Positions 1-10,369 are shown, counted from the stretch's first letter. The stretch is 64,000 nucleotides of DNA from an uncultured Kocuria sp. (GCF_947500125.1 NZ_CANMRA010000018.1:26030-90029); one strand, 5' to 3'. Notes: a model not told the origin generated them from the sequence alone. Program-made: numbers and translations.

Positions 1-1287
1 TCCAAGGCCCCCGGGCAGCGCTTGGCCGACCGGGCCGCGTTCTGGCTGGTGTTCGTGGCCTTGGTGGGCGGCACCGCCACGTTCGCGATATGGCTGGCGC
101 TGGGCGCTGCGGTGCCGACCGCGTTGCTGTTCGCCATCACCGTGGTGGTGATCACCTGCCCGGATGCGCTGGGACTGGCCACACCTACGGCGATCATGGT
201 GGGCACCGGTTTGGGGGCCAAGCGGGGGGTGCTGTTCAAGAACGCCACCGCCCTGGAGACCGCCGCCCACATCGACACGGTGGTGATGGACAAGACCGGG
301 ACCCTCACCAAGGGCGAACCCGAGGTCACCGACGTCGTCGTGGAGGGCATCGACGAGCTGGAGCTGCTGGGCCTGGTGGCGGCGGTCGAGCGGGAGTCCG
401 AGCACCCGCTGGCGACCGCGGTCGTGCGCCACGCCCTCCAGCGCGGCGCCCCGTTGTACACGGCCTCGGACTTCACCAACGTGCCCGGGCACGGGGCCGG
501 GGCCGCGGTCCAGGGGCACCGGTTGCTGGTGGGCAACCGCAAGCTCATGGCCGACCGCGGGATCGAGCTGGGTTCCCTGGCGGGGGTGCGCGACGAGCTG
601 GCCTCGACCGGGAGGACGGCGGTGCTGGTGGCGGTGGACGGGAGGGCGGCGGCCGTGATCGCCCTGGCCGACGCCGCCCGGGACACCGCGGCGGCGGCGG
701 TGAGCGCCCTGCACGAGGCCGGCATCGAGGTGGTGATGCTCTCCGGTGACAACGAGGCCACCGCCCGGCGCATCGCCGGGCAGCTGGGCATCGACACGGT
801 TATCGCCGAGGTCCTGCCCGAGGACAAGTCCCGCAAGATCGCCGAGCTCCAGGGCAGCCGGAAGAAGGTCGCGATGGTCGGTGACGGGGTCAACGACGCC
901 CCGGCCCTGGCCCAGGCGGACCTAGGCGTGGCCATCGGGGCCGGCACCGATGTGGCCATCGAGACCGCCGATGTGGTGCTGATGCGCTCGGATCCGCTGG
1001 ATGTGCCGATCGCCCTGCGGATCGGGGGCGGGACCGTGCGGAAAATGCGGCAGAACCTGTTCTGGGCCGTCGGTTACAACGTCATCGCCTTGCCCATTGC
1101 CGCCGGCGTGTTCGTGCCGTTCGGTGTCGTGCTCAGCCCGGAGATGGCGGCGATCTCGATGTCGGGCTCCAGCTTCATCGTCGCGGTGAACGCTTTGCTG
1201 CTGAAGCGGCTGCGGTTGCCGGAACCCCCGCAGCCGAGCCCTGCGGCTCGCACGGAACCGGCGCTGACACCTGTGGGAGACCGGTAA
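1..1287 (+). CDS. Heavy-metal P1B-type ATPase, C-terminal part (5' end outside window)
   Basis: The frame is open from base 1, so the start lies outside the window and about 428 residues are visible. This is the catalytic half of a P1B metal-pumping ATPase of the inner membrane. In order I see a membrane segment, the metal-site motif [10 protein letters not shown] (visible residue ~53), the phosphorylation motif DKTGT (~97), the nucleotide-domain SEHPLA motif (~133), [10 protein letters not shown] (~294) and a final membrane pair. The metal motif is CPD, not CPC or CPH, so copper, silver or zinc cannot be decided from it. The N-terminal metal-binding domains cannot be seen. The next gene starts 61 bp downstream. 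The family is certain; the metal is not. Confidence 0.93.
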   Translation, partial: SKAPGQRLADRAAFWLVFVALVGGTATFAIWLALGAAVPTALLFAITVVVITCPDALGLATPTAIMVGTGLGAKRGVLFKNATALETAAHIDTVVMDKTGTLTKGEPEVTDVVVEGIDELELLGLVAAVERESEHPLATAVVRHALQRGAPLYTASDFTNVPGHGAGAAVQGHRLLVGNRKLMADRGIELGSLAGVRDELASTGRTAVLVAVDGRAAAVIALADAARDTAAAAVSALHEAGIEVVMLSGDNEATARRIAGQLGIDTVIAEVLPEDKSRKIAELQGSRKKVAMVGDGVNDAPALAQADLGVAIGAGTDVAIETADVVLMRSDPLDVPIALRIGGGTVRKMRQNLFWAVGYNVIALPIAAGVFVPFGVVLSPEMAAISMSGSSFIVAVNALLLKRLRLPEPPQPSPAARTEPALTPVGDR

Positions 1288-1348
1288 CCCCGGCTCCCCG
1301 GTACGACCCGATCCTGACCCGTTCTCGCCGAAGAAGAGGAAGAGCCCG

Positions 1349-3829
1349 ATGACCACTCCCGAAACCACGGCACCCGCCCTCGTGGGCCCACAGCCGTTGA
1401 GCGAGACCGAACTGTCCCGGCTGGATGCGTGGTGGCGGGCGGCGAACTACCTGTCGGTGGGGCAGATCTACCTCCTGGACAACCCGCTGCTGCGGGAGCC
1501 GTTGTCCGTGGAGCACCTCAAGCCCCGCCTGCTGGGGCACTGGGGGACCACCCCGGGGCTGAACCTGATCTACGCGCACCTGAACCGGGTGATCAAGGCC
1601 CGGGAGTTGGAGGCGATGTATGTGACCGGACCCGGCCACGGGGGCCCGGGGCTGGTGGCCTGCGCGTATCTGGAGGGGACCTACAGCGAGGTCTACCCGG
1701 GGATCGGCCGGGACACCGAGGGGTTGCGGCGCCTGTTCCGGCAGTTCTCCTTCCCCGGGGGGATCCCCAGCCACGTGGCCCCGGAGACCCCCGGGTCCAT
1801 CCACGAAGGCGGGGAGCTGGGGTATTCGTTGATGCACGCCTATGGGGCGGCCTTCGACAACCCGGGCCTGCTGGTGGCCTGCGTCATCGGGGACGGGGAA
1901 GCCGAGACCGGGCCGCTGGCGGCCAGTTGGCACTCCAACAAGTTCCTGGACCCCGTCCACGACGGAGCCGTGCTGCCGATCCTGCACCTGAACGGCTACA
2001 AGATCGCCAACCCGACCGTGCTGGCCCGGATTCCCGAGCAGGACCTGATGAGCCTGTTGCGCGGATACGGGCACGAACCGTATCTGGTCAGCGGGAGCGA
2101 CCCGGCCCAGGTGCACCAACGGTTCGCGGCCGTGCTGGAGGAGGTGCTCGAGGACATCCGTCGCATCCAGAGTCAGGCCCGGGAGGGCACCGCCCCGGAG
2201 TTCCCGCGGTGGCCGGTGATCGTGCTGCGCACCCCTAAGGGGTGGACCGGGCCCGCGGAGGTGGACGGGGTGCCTACCGAGAACACCTGGCGTTCCCACC
2301 AGGTGCCCCTGTCCGGTCTGCGGGACAATCCCCAGCATCTGCGCCAGCTGGAGCAGTGGTTGCGCTCCTACCGCCCCGAGGAGCTCTTCGACGCCGCCGG
2401 GGCGCTGGTCCCCGAGCTGGCCCAGCTGGCCCCGGAGGGCACCCGCCGGATGAGCGCGAACCCGGTGACCAACGGTGGCGCCGTGCTGGAACCCTTGCGG
2501 TTGCCCGATGTCCGCGACTACGCCGTGCCCGTGGAGTCCCCCGGAGCCACGGTTCACGAGGCCACCCGGGTGCTGGGCACCTGGGTGCGCGACGTGATCC
2601 GGGACAATCCGCGCACCTTCCGGCTGATGGGCCCCGACGAGACGGCCAGCAACCGGCTCAGCGCGGTCTTCGAGGTCACCGACCGGGTGTGGGAGGCGCA
2701 GATGCTGCCCACCGACGAGGGCCTGGGCCGCTCCGGGAGGGTGATGGAGGTGCTCTCCGAGCACCTGTGCCAGGGCTGGCTGGAGGGATACCTGCTCACC
2801 GGCCGGCACGGGCTGTTCTCCTGCTACGAGGCGTTCATCCACATCGTGGACTCCATGGTGAACCAGCACGCCAAGTGGTTGAAGGTCGCCGGGGAGATCC
2901 CCTGGCGCCGACCGATCGCCTCGCTGAACTACCTGCTGACCTCTCACGTGTGGCGTCAGGACCACAACGGGTTCTCCCACCAGGACCCCGGCTTCATCGA
3001 CCACCTGGTCAACAAAAAAGCCGAGATCGTGCGCGTCTACCTGCCCCCGGACGCCAACACGCTGCTGTCGGTGGCCGAGCACTGCCTGCGCAGCCGCGAC
3101 TACATCAATCTCATCGTCGCCGGCAAGCAACCCGCCCTGTCCTACCTGTCCATGGAGGAGGCGGCATTGCACTGCCGCCGCGGTGTGGGCATCTGGGAAT
3201 GGGCCGGCAACGAACCCGCGACCGCTCCCGATGCCGCCTCACCGGCCCACTCCGGGACACGCGGTGGGCCGGTGCTGCCCGATGTGGTGCTGGCCTGCGC
3301 CGGGGACGTGCCGGCCCTGGAGACCCTCGCGGCCGTGGACCTGTTGCGCCAGCACCTGCCGCAGCTGGTGGTGCGCGTGGTCAACGTGGTGGATCTGATG
3401 CGCCTGCAACCGGCCAGCCAGCACCCGCACGGGCTGCCGGAGGCGGAGTTCGACGCGATCTTCACCACCAGCCGTCCGGTGATCTTCGCCTACCACGGCT
3501 ACCCGTCGCTGATCCACCGGCTGACCTACCGCCGGACCAACCACGGCAACTTCCATGTGCGCGGCTTCCAGGAGGAGGGCACGACGACCACCCCCTTCGA
3601 CGTGGTCATGCTCAACGACCTCGACCGGTTCCACCTGGTCATCGACGTCATCGACCGGGTGCCCGGTCTGGCCGAGGCCGCCGCCCCGTTGCGGCAGCGC
3701 ATGGTCGAGGAACGGGTACGGGCCCGGGCCTACACCCGGGCCCATGGGGAGGACGACCCGAAGATCAGCGGTTGGCGCTGGCCCTCCGCCCCCACCAGCA
3801 GCGCCCCGCGCGGACAGGGGTGCTGCTGA
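1349..3829 (+). CDS. xfp: Xylulose-5-phosphate/fructose-6-phosphate phosphoketolase
   Basis: This 826-residue thiamine-diphosphate enzyme is full length for the family. It splits xylulose-5-P (and usually fructose-6-P) with phosphate into acetyl phosphate plus glyceraldehyde-3-P or erythrose-4-P. Family motifs include [19 protein letters not shown] near the N-terminus, GPGHGGPG, the ThDP/Mg segment [19 protein letters not shown], and [13 protein letters not shown] in the middle domain. An AGAGGAAGAG Shine-Dalgarno precedes the ATG. The stop codon shares one base with the ATG of the next gene, so translation is probably coupled. It is the first of several sugar-phosphate genes on this strand. 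Whether it prefers xylulose-5-P or fructose-6-P cannot be told from sequence alone. Confidence 0.95.
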   Translation: MTTPETTAPALVGPQPLSETELSRLDAWWRAANYLSVGQIYLLDNPLLREPLSVEHLKPRLLGHWGTTPGLNLIYAHLNRVIKARELEAMYVTGPGHGGPGLVACAYLEGTYSEVYPGIGRDTEGLRRLFRQFSFPGGIPSHVAPETPGSIHEGGELGYSLMHAYGAAFDNPGLLVACVIGDGEAETGPLAASWHSNKFLDPVHDGAVLPILHLNGYKIANPTVLARIPEQDLMSLLRGYGHEPYLVSGSDPAQVHQRFAAVLEEVLEDIRRIQSQAREGTAPEFPRWPVIVLRTPKGWTGPAEVDGVPTENTWRSHQVPLSGLRDNPQHLRQLEQWLRSYRPEELFDAAGALVPELAQLAPEGTRRMSANPVTNGGAVLEPLRLPDVRDYAVPVESPGATVHEATRVLGTWVRDVIRDNPRTFRLMGPDETASNRLSAVFEVTDRVWEAQMLPTDEGLGRSGRVMEVLSEHLCQGWLEGYLLTGRHGLFSCYEAFIHIVDSMVNQHAKWLKVAGEIPWRRPIASLNYLLTSHVWRQDHNGFSHQDPGFIDHLVNKKAEIVRVYLPPDANTLLSVAEHCLRSRDYINLIVAGKQPALSYLSMEEAALHCRRGVGIWEWAGNEPATAPDAASPAHSGTRGGPVLPDVVLACAGDVPALETLAAVDLLRQHLPQLVVRVVNVVDLMRLQPASQHPHGLPEAEFDAIFTTSRPVIFAYHGYPSLIHRLTYRRTNHGNFHVRGFQEEGTTTTPFDVVMLNDLDRFHLVIDVIDRVPGLAEAAAPLRQRMVEERVRARAYTRAHGEDDPKISGWRWPSAPTSSAPRGQGCC

Positions 3830-6800
3830 TGTACCTGGAACACCTGCTTCCGGGCCCGGCCCGCACGGATGAGGGGTATCGTGCGGTCGTCTTCGACATG
3901 GACGGGGTCCTCACGGACACCGCCGGGATGCACGCCCGGGGGTGGAAAGCCGTTTTCGACGAGGTCCTCCCCGAGCTGGGCGGCACTGGGCAGGCGCCCT
4001 TCGACGCGCAGACGGACTACCGGGCCTACCTGGACGGGCGCCCCCGACCCGAGGGGGTGCGCACCTTCTTGGCCTCCCGCGGGATCAGTGTGCCCGAGGG
4101 CGGGCCCGGTGACGGTGCGCAGCTGCTCACCGTCCACGGGCTGGCCGCCCGCAAGCAGGAGCTCTTCGCCGCGGAGCTGACCCGGCAGGGGGTGCGGGCG
4201 TTCCCCGACGCCCTGGTGCTGTTGGGCGCGCTGGTGGCCCGGGGGGTGCCCACGGCCCTGGTGACCTCCAGCAGCAACAGTGCCGCGGTGCTGGCGGCGG
4301 CCGGGGTGGGGCACCTGTTCACCGTGCGCGTGGACGGCACCGACGCGCAGCGGCTGGGGATGCCGGGCAAACCGGACCCGGCCGTCTTCCTGGAAGCGGC
4401 ACGCCGCCTGGAGGTCCCACCGGCCCAGGCCGTGGTGATCGAAGACTCCACCGCCGGGGTCGCAGCAGCCACCGCCGGAGGATTCGGCCAGGTCATAGGG
4501 GTCGACCGCACCGGGGCCGCCCACGAGCTGGCGGCAGCTGGTGCCCATCTCGTGGTGGAGGACCTTCGGGCGGTGCCGCTGGTACCCCTGAGCGAGGACG
4601 CCGCGCCGGTGGAGCACCGAGGGTCGTGGTGCGGTGGGGCGGTCACCGCCACGACCGACGGGTGGCGGCTGGTCTATGACCGGTTCGACCCGACGCAGGA
4701 AGGCACCCGCGAAGCCCTGTGCACCCTGGGCAACGGGTACTGGGCCACCCGCGGGGCGGTGCCGGGCAGCACCGCCGACGGGACCCATTACCCCGGGACC
4801 TATTTCGCCGGTATCTACAACCGCCGCACCACCGATCTGGCCGGGCACCCGTTCGAGACAGAGCACCTGGTCAACGCCCCCGACTGGACGTACCTGAGCG
4901 TGCGCCCGGCGCAGGGGCCCCTGCTGCACCCGGGGTGCCCGGAGATGATCGCTCACCACCAGCTCCTGGATCTGCGCCACGGGGTGCTGACCCGCACCAA
5001 CCGCTACCGTGACGCGACCGGGCGCACCACCCGGGTCACCTCCCGGCAGCTGCACAGCCTGGCCGACCCGCACCTGGCCGCCCTGGAGGTCACCGTGGAG
5101 GCCGAGGACTGGTCCGGGGAGCTGATCGTCGAATCCGCCGTCAACGCCGCGGTGTCCAACCGCAACGTGATCGCTGATCGTCAGTTGGCCGGCGAACACT
5201 GGGCTCCGGTGGAGTCCCGGGAGTTGGATGCGGAAACGGTGCTCTACGTAGCGGCCACGACCCAGTCCGGCGTCACGGTGGCCACCGCCGCCCGCACCCG
5301 GGTCGCCCCCGGCTCCGCTCAGACCGGCCGGCGCCTGGTTCCCGGCCACAGGCTGGGGCACGAGATCACCTTGGTGCTGCGTCCCGGGCAGCCGGTGACC
5401 CTGGAGAAGACCGCGGCGGTGGCGACCTCCCGGGACCGGGCAATCTCCACCCCCGCCCTGGACGTGACCTCGAAGATCGGTGAGACCCCCGGGTTCGCTC
5501 TGTTGCTGGGGGACCAGGAGAAGGCCTGGGCGGAGCTGTGGGACCGCTTCGGCATCAGCCTGGAGGCCGGCCCCGCCCAGGAGCTGGCGCTGAACCTGCA
5601 CATCTTCCATGTGCTGCAAACGGCCGCGGCAGCGGGCCTGGACCTGGACGCCGGACTGCCCGCCCGCGGCCTGCACGGGGAGGGATATCGCGGCCACATC
5701 TTCTGGGACGAGATCTTCGTCTACCCCATGCTCACCCTGCGCCGGCCGGAGCTGACCCGGTCCTTCCTGCGCTACCGTCATCGACGCCTCGGGGCGGCCC
5801 GGACTGCGGCCCGGGAAGCAGGACTGGCAGGGGCGCTGTTCCCGTGGCAGTCCGGCAGCGACGGGCGGGAGGAGACGCCGAGAACGCTGTTCAACGTCCG
5901 CAACGGGCAGTGGATGCCCGACAACTCCCACCGTCAACGCCACGTCGGGCTGGCCGTGGCCTACAGCGTGTGGCAGTACTACCAGGCCACCGCCGACATC
6001 GGCTTCCTCACCGACTACGGCGCGGAGCTGATCATCGAGGTGGCCCGGCTGTTCAGCAGCCTGGCCGTCCACGACCCTGTCGAGGACCGCTTCGACATCA
6101 CCGCGGTGATGGGCCCGGACGAGTACCACGACGGCTACCCCCACGCCCCCGGCCAGGGAGTGCGCAACAACACCTACACCAACGTCCTGGCCGCCTGGGT
6201 CCTGGCCCGCGCCGGAGAAACCGTCGAGCTGCTGGCCGGCCACGACTGCGACCCGCTGTGGCGCCGGTTGCACCTGGCCCACGAGGAGACCGCGCGCTGG
6301 GACCGGATCAGCCGACGGCTGCGCGTGCCCTGGCACGCGGACGGCATCATCAGCCAGTTCGAGGGCTACGAGGACCTGGAGGAGTTCGACTGGCAGGCCT
6401 ACCGCGCCCGCTACGGCAACATCGGCCGGCTGGATCTCATCCTCCAGGCCGAGGGTGACTCCACCAACCGCTACAAGCTCTCCAAACAGGCCGACGTGCT
6501 GATGCTCTTCTACCTGTTCTCCGCCGAGGAACTGCGCGGACTTTTCGCCCGCCTGGGCTACGCCCTGCCCCCGGACCTCATTCCCCGCACGGTCCACTAC
6601 TACCTGGCCCGCACCAGCCACGGCTCCACCCTCAGCCGGCTGGCCCATGGCTGGGTGCTGGCCCGCACCGATCGGGCCCGGTCCTGGACCCTGTTCGACC
6701 ACGCCCTGCGGGCCGACCTCGACGACACCCAGGGCGGGACCACCCGCGAAGGGATCCACCTCGGGGCGATGGCCGGAACCGCCGACATGGTGATGCGCTG

Positions 6801-7095
6801 CTACGGGGGCGTGGAGACCCGGGCCGAGGCCCTGTGGTTGCACCCGGTGCTGCCCGAGGAGATGGCCGCGGCCTCTTTCCAGCTCCGGTACCGGGGCCAG
6901 CCGATCAGCGTCAGCCTCACCCGGCACACCATGGCGATGCGCCTTCATCCCTGCTCGGCCGCACCCATCCGGGTGTGTGCCGAGGGCCTGGAGAGAACCC
7001 TGAGCCCCGGCCAGGTCTGGAAGGTGCCGCTCACCGCGGTGGGCCCCCCGCCCCCCAGCGCGCAAGGCCGCGCTGCCTCCACCGTGGGGAGCTGA
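3829..7095 (+). CDS. Fused HAD beta-phosphoglucomutase-like / GH65 disaccharide phosphorylase
   Basis: This 1088-residue protein has two enzyme domains. Residues ~15-250 are a HAD phosphomutase with FDMDGVLTDT, the TSSS motif, GMPGKPDPAVF and VIEDSTAGVAAA. Residues ~275-1080 are a GH65 glycoside phosphorylase with FWDEIFVYP (~625), the general-acid segment MGPDEYHDGYPH (Glu ~765) and the phosphate-binding HGSTLS (~930). GH65 phosphorylases split trehalose, maltose, kojibiose or similar sugars into glucose and beta-glucose-1-P. Beta-phosphoglucomutase turns the latter into glucose-6-P, so the fusion would couple both steps. The ATG overlaps the phosphoketolase stop. The disaccharide is unknown. 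The Mycobacterium counterparts I recall are two separate adjacent genes. Confidence 0.92.
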   Translation: MYLEHLLPGPARTDEGYRAVVFDMDGVLTDTAGMHARGWKAVFDEVLPELGGTGQAPFDAQTDYRAYLDGRPRPEGVRTFLASRGISVPEGGPGDGAQLLTVHGLAARKQELFAAELTRQGVRAFPDALVLLGALVARGVPTALVTSSSNSAAVLAAAGVGHLFTVRVDGTDAQRLGMPGKPDPAVFLEAARRLEVPPAQAVVIEDSTAGVAAATAGGFGQVIGVDRTGAAHELAAAGAHLVVEDLRAVPLVPLSEDAAPVEHRGSWCGGAVTATTDGWRLVYDRFDPTQEGTREALCTLGNGYWATRGAVPGSTADGTHYPGTYFAGIYNRRTTDLAGHPFETEHLVNAPDWTYLSVRPAQGPLLHPGCPEMIAHHQLLDLRHGVLTRTNRYRDATGRTTRVTSRQLHSLADPHLAALEVTVEAEDWSGELIVESAVNAAVSNRNVIADRQLAGEHWAPVESRELDAETVLYVAATTQSGVTVATAARTRVAPGSAQTGRRLVPGHRLGHEITLVLRPGQPVTLEKTAAVATSRDRAISTPALDVTSKIGETPGFALLLGDQEKAWAELWDRFGISLEAGPAQELALNLHIFHVLQTAAAAGLDLDAGLPARGLHGEGYRGHIFWDEIFVYPMLTLRRPELTRSFLRYRHRRLGAARTAAREAGLAGALFPWQSGSDGREETPRTLFNVRNGQWMPDNSHRQRHVGLAVAYSVWQYYQATADIGFLTDYGAELIIEVARLFSSLAVHDPVEDRFDITAVMGPDEYHDGYPHAPGQGVRNNTYTNVLAAWVLARAGETVELLAGHDCDPLWRRLHLAHEETARWDRISRRLRVPWHADGIISQFEGYEDLEEFDWQAYRARYGNIGRLDLILQAEGDSTNRYKLSKQADVLMLFYLFSAEELRGLFARLGYALPPDLIPRTVHYYLARTSHGSTLSRLAHGWVLARTDRARSWTLFDHALRADLDDTQGGTTREGIHLGAMAGTADMVMRCYGGVETRAEALWLHPVLPEEMAAASFQLRYRGQPISVSLTRHTMAMRLHPCSAAPIRVCAEGLERTLSPGQVWKVPLTAVGPPPPSAQGRAASTVGS

Positions 7096-7099
7096 GGCC

Positions 7100-8764
7100 A
7101 TGACCGACCACCACGCCGAGCGGTTCCGTCAGATCACCGAGGTCCTGGCTCGTCACGGACTGGGCTTCGGGATCGGGGCGGCCGGGCTGCACCGGTGGCT
7201 GCCGGTGGAGCACGGGCTGCTGGGCCACGAACAGCGCGAGGAGCCCTACACCAATCCCGAGCACCTGCGTCTGGCCCTGGAGCAACTGGGACCGGTGTTC
7301 GTCAAGTTCGGGCAGGTGCTCTCGACCCGGGCGGATCTGCTGCCCGAACCGTACCGGGAGCAGCTGTCCCGGTTGCAGGACTCCGCCCCACCGGTGCCCG
7401 GGCCGGTCATCACGGAGCTGATCGCGGGCGAGCTCGGCCACGCCCCTTCGGAGGTGTTCGCCGCCTTCGAGGAGACCCCTCTGGCCAGTGCGTCGCTGGG
7501 ACAGGCCCATGCGGCCCGCCTGGCCGACGGCACCGAGGTGGTGGTCAAGGTGCGTCGGCCCGAGGTCGCCGCCCAGGTCCAAGAAGACCTGGAGATCCTG
7601 CAGAACGTGGCCGCACGGGCCAGCCGCTATTGGGAGGCCGCCGCCGACTACGACGTGACCGGCATCGCCGAGGAGTTCGCCGTCACGCTGCGGGCGGAAC
7701 TGGACTACCTCGCCGAAGGGCGCAACGCCGAACGTTTCGCGGCGAACTTCGCCGGCAACGACGACATCCGCATCCCCCGGGTCTTCTGGGAGACCACCAC
7801 CTCCCGGGTGCTGACCCTGGAGCGGATGCACGGGCTGAAGATCAGTGACCTGGCCGGGCTCGAGGCCGCCGGGATCGACCGGGCAGCCCTGGCGAGCCGG
7901 GCGGCCGGTGCGGTGGCCCAGATGGTGTTCCGGGACGGCTTCTTCCACGCCGACCCGCATCCGGGCAACCTCTTCGTGGAACCCGGCGGGCGCATCGCCC
8001 TGATCGATTTCGGCATGGTCGGGGACATCGACGAGCACCTGCGGGCACGTCTCGGGGCCCTGTTGCTGGCCCTGGTGCGCCAGAACCCGCGGCGGATCGC
8101 CACCGCCCTGGCCCAGCTGACCACCTCCCGGCACCCGGTGAACATCCCCGCCCTGGCCGGGGACCTGGCCCCTGTCGTGGCCCTCTACTCGGGGCGCCCC
8201 TTGGGCGAGATCCCGGTCGGGGGCCTCATCAAGGAAGTTCACGCGGTCCTGCGCCGCCATCATCTGCAGTTGCCGCGGGAGTTCTCCTTGTTGCTGAAGA
8301 TGCTGTTGATGGCCGAGGGTGTGGGGACGATGCTGGACCCCCAGTTCCAGCTCGGTGAGGTCCTGCGGCCCTACGCCCACGGTCTGCTGCTGGAGCGCTA
8401 CTCCCCCTCCGCCATCGCCGGACGCCTGTCCCAGGCAGGGACCGATGTCCTGGATCTCACCGCTGAGCTGCCCGAGCAGCTGCGCCGCGTCCAGGCCATG
8501 CTCGAGGCCGGGGGCCCCGAGTTGCACCTGCGCACCGCAGAACTGGACCCTCTCGTGGACCGCCTGGAATCGGCAGGCCACCGGTTGGGGCTGGCGATCC
8601 TGGCGGCCGCGTTCGTGCGTGGCCTCGGTGATCTGGCCGCCTCCGACCCGGTGCGGCGCCGGTCCTGGCAGCTGCCGGTGCTCAGCACGGGCCTGGGCGC
8701 GACCGGTTCCCTGGGCGCCTATCTGGCGTGGTCGGCGCACCGGCAACGACGACGCCGGCCCTGA
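7100..8764 (+). CDS. AarF/UbiB (ABC1) family atypical kinase
   Basis: This 554-residue member of the ABC1/UbiB kinase-like family has the family KxGQ motif in VFVKFGQVLSTRADLLP, the alanine-rich loop ASLGQAH, the catalytic segment HADPHPGNLF and the metal-binding IDFGMVG. The C-terminus (~500-545) is hydrophobic and probably a membrane anchor. UbiB-like proteins are ATPases linked to quinone or other isoprenoid-lipid metabolism; the role in actinobacteria is not settled. The start four bases after the previous stop, with GGGGAGC just upstream, places it in the same transcript as the sugar-phosphate genes. Nothing in the sequence explains why a quinone-associated kinase sits among carbohydrate genes. 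Confidence 0.9.
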   Translation: MTDHHAERFRQITEVLARHGLGFGIGAAGLHRWLPVEHGLLGHEQREEPYTNPEHLRLALEQLGPVFVKFGQVLSTRADLLPEPYREQLSRLQDSAPPVPGPVITELIAGELGHAPSEVFAAFEETPLASASLGQAHAARLADGTEVVVKVRRPEVAAQVQEDLEILQNVAARASRYWEAAADYDVTGIAEEFAVTLRAELDYLAEGRNAERFAANFAGNDDIRIPRVFWETTTSRVLTLERMHGLKISDLAGLEAAGIDRAALASRAAGAVAQMVFRDGFFHADPHPGNLFVEPGGRIALIDFGMVGDIDEHLRARLGALLLALVRQNPRRIATALAQLTTSRHPVNIPALAGDLAPVVALYSGRPLGEIPVGGLIKEVHAVLRRHHLQLPREFSLLLKMLLMAEGVGTMLDPQFQLGEVLRPYAHGLLLERYSPSAIAGRLSQAGTDVLDLTAELPEQLRRVQAMLEAGGPELHLRTAELDPLVDRLESAGHRLGLAILAAAFVRGLGDLAASDPVRRRSWQLPVLSTGLGATGSLGAYLAWSAHRQRRRRP

Positions 8765-8827
8765 GCACTGGCCAGCACCGATCCACACCACCGACCGCCG
8801 GTAGTCCCTGTTAGGAAAGGAACGAAA

Positions 8828-9913
8828 ATGACCCAGAAGATCCGGGTGGGCGTCAACGGCTACGGGGTGATCGGCAAACGCGTCGCCGATGCGGTCACCG
8901 CCCAACACGACATGGAACTGGTCGGGATCAGCGACGTGGTCTCCGACTACCGCATCGCCACCGCGGTCTCCCGCGGCATCCCCGTCCACGCCTCCACCGC
9001 CGCAGGGGCAGCGGCGATGCGCTCGGCGCAGTTGCCCGTGGCAGGAGAGCTGCACCAGCTGCTCGGGGCCGTGGACGTGATCGTGGACTGCACCCCGGCC
9101 AGGAGCGGGGCCACCAACCTCGAGCACTACCGCGCCCACGGGGTCAGAGCCGTCTTCCAGGGCGGGGAGAAGCACGCCCTCACCGGCCACTCCTTCGTCG
9201 CCCACGCCAACTACGCCACCGCCCTGGGCCGGGACACCACCCGGGTGGTCTCCTGCAACACCACCGCCACGGTCCGCACCCTGACCGCGCTGCAGGGCGC
9301 GGGACTGCTGGCCAGGGCGCGCGGGGTGCTCATCCGCCGGGCCACCGACCCGTGGGAGTCCGATCACTCCGGGATCATGAACACCGTCGTCCCGGAAACG
9401 GCCATCCCCAGCCACCAAGGGCCCGACGCCCGGACGGTCGTGCCGGACCTCGACGTGGTGACCATGGCCGCGAAGGGCTCCCACACCCAGAACCACCTGC
9501 ACTACTGGGCCATCGACCTCACCCGCCCCGCCACCCAGCAAGAGGTCCTCGAGGCGCTGGGCGCCATGCCGCGGGTCGCGCTGGTCCGCAGCGGCGAGGG
9601 GATCGTGGCGCCCAACAGCACCATCGAGCTGATGCGGGACCTCGGCCGGCCCCGCGGGGACATGTACGAGGTCGCCGTGTGGGCCGACATCCTCACGGTG
9701 CAGGGCGACGAGCTGTTCTGCACCTACACCGTCGACAACCAGGCGGTGGTCGTCCCGGAGAACATCGACGCGATCCGGGCCCTGGCCGGCACCGTCACGG
9801 ACGGGGCCGAATCCATGAGCCGCACCGACGCCGCCCTGGGGGTGCGCGCGGACTTCCTCGCGCCCGCCCCGCACCCGGGCCGGCCCCACCCCGCGGCGGG
9901 GGCACGGTCGTGA
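8828..9913 (+). CDS. gap: Type II (archaeal-type) glyceraldehyde-3-phosphate dehydrogenase
   Basis: The 361-residue protein belongs to the archaeal-type GAPDH family, not the usual bacterial GapA type. It has the Rossmann start RVGVNGYGVIGKRVADAV, the catalytic cysteine in SCNTTA (residue ~143) and the downstream SHTQNHLHYWAIDL block. It oxidises glyceraldehyde-3-P with phosphate to 1,3-bisphosphoglycerate using NAD(P). An AGGAAAGGA ribosome site precedes the ATG. It follows phosphoketolase and the phosphorylase on the same strand, and phosphoketolase makes its substrate from xylulose-5-P. A type II enzyme in an actinobacterium is unusual and suggests transfer, although base composition matches the neighbours. 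Confidence 0.93.
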   Translation: MTQKIRVGVNGYGVIGKRVADAVTAQHDMELVGISDVVSDYRIATAVSRGIPVHASTAAGAAAMRSAQLPVAGELHQLLGAVDVIVDCTPARSGATNLEHYRAHGVRAVFQGGEKHALTGHSFVAHANYATALGRDTTRVVSCNTTATVRTLTALQGAGLLARARGVLIRRATDPWESDHSGIMNTVVPETAIPSHQGPDARTVVPDLDVVTMAAKGSHTQNHLHYWAIDLTRPATQQEVLEALGAMPRVALVRSGEGIVAPNSTIELMRDLGRPRGDMYEVAVWADILTVQGDELFCTYTVDNQAVVVPENIDAIRALAGTVTDGAESMSRTDAALGVRADFLAPAPHPGRPHPAAGARS

Positions 9914-10356
9914 ACGCCGCGGAGACCTTCCGCGTCGTGGTCGGGGTGGACGGATCGCCCGAGTCCCTGAGGGCTCTGGAGTGGGCGGTCACCGAGGCCC
10001 GGTTGCGCCAGGGCCAGGTCCATGTGGTGACTGCCTGGCAGCATCCGTCCATGGTGGCCGGCGACGACGAGCCGGACTGGGACCTGACCAGGTACGAAGC
10101 CAGGGCCCGGTTCCTCCAGGACGACGCGATGCGCAGCGTGCACGCCGAGCAGGAGGACATCACTGGCGAGGTGGTCCAGGGCCAGGCCGCCGCGGTGCTG
10201 GTGGAGGCTTCCGCCGAGGCCGATCTGCTGGTCGTGGGATCCCACGGCTACGGCGGCTTCACCGGCCTGCTGCTGGGCTCGGTCTCCAACCAGGTCCTCC
10301 ACCACGCCCGCTGCCCCGTGCTCGTCGTCAGACCCCGTCACCCGGGCCGGCTGTAG
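9910..10356 (+). CDS. Universal stress protein (UspA family)
   Basis: This single-domain 148-residue USP begins VVVGVDGSPESLRALEWA and ends with the ATP-binding glycine loop GSHGYGGFTGLLLGSVSNQ and the terminal strand CPVLVVRP. The pattern Gly-x2-Gly-x9-Gly-Ser fits the ATP-binding USP subgroup. The GTG start overlaps the GAPDH stop (GTGA), so it is coupled to gap and probably the last gene of the cluster. USPs next to phosphoketolase and P-type ATPases are typical of hypoxia or dormancy gene sets in actinobacteria. That link is an inference from context. Confidence 0.92.
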   Translation: MNAAETFRVVVGVDGSPESLRALEWAVTEARLRQGQVHVVTAWQHPSMVAGDDEPDWDLTRYEARARFLQDDAMRSVHAEQEDITGEVVQGQAAAVLVEASAEADLLVVGSHGYGGFTGLLLGSVSNQVLHHARCPVLVVRPRHPGRL

Positions 10357-10369
10357 AGCCGGGTCCGGC

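Noticed and set aside
2242..3828. In-frame upstream extension of the GH65 fusion
   Set aside because: It overlaps phosphoketolase in another frame and has shadow composition; the ATG at 3829 coincides with the phosphoketolase stop and begins a clear HAD domain.
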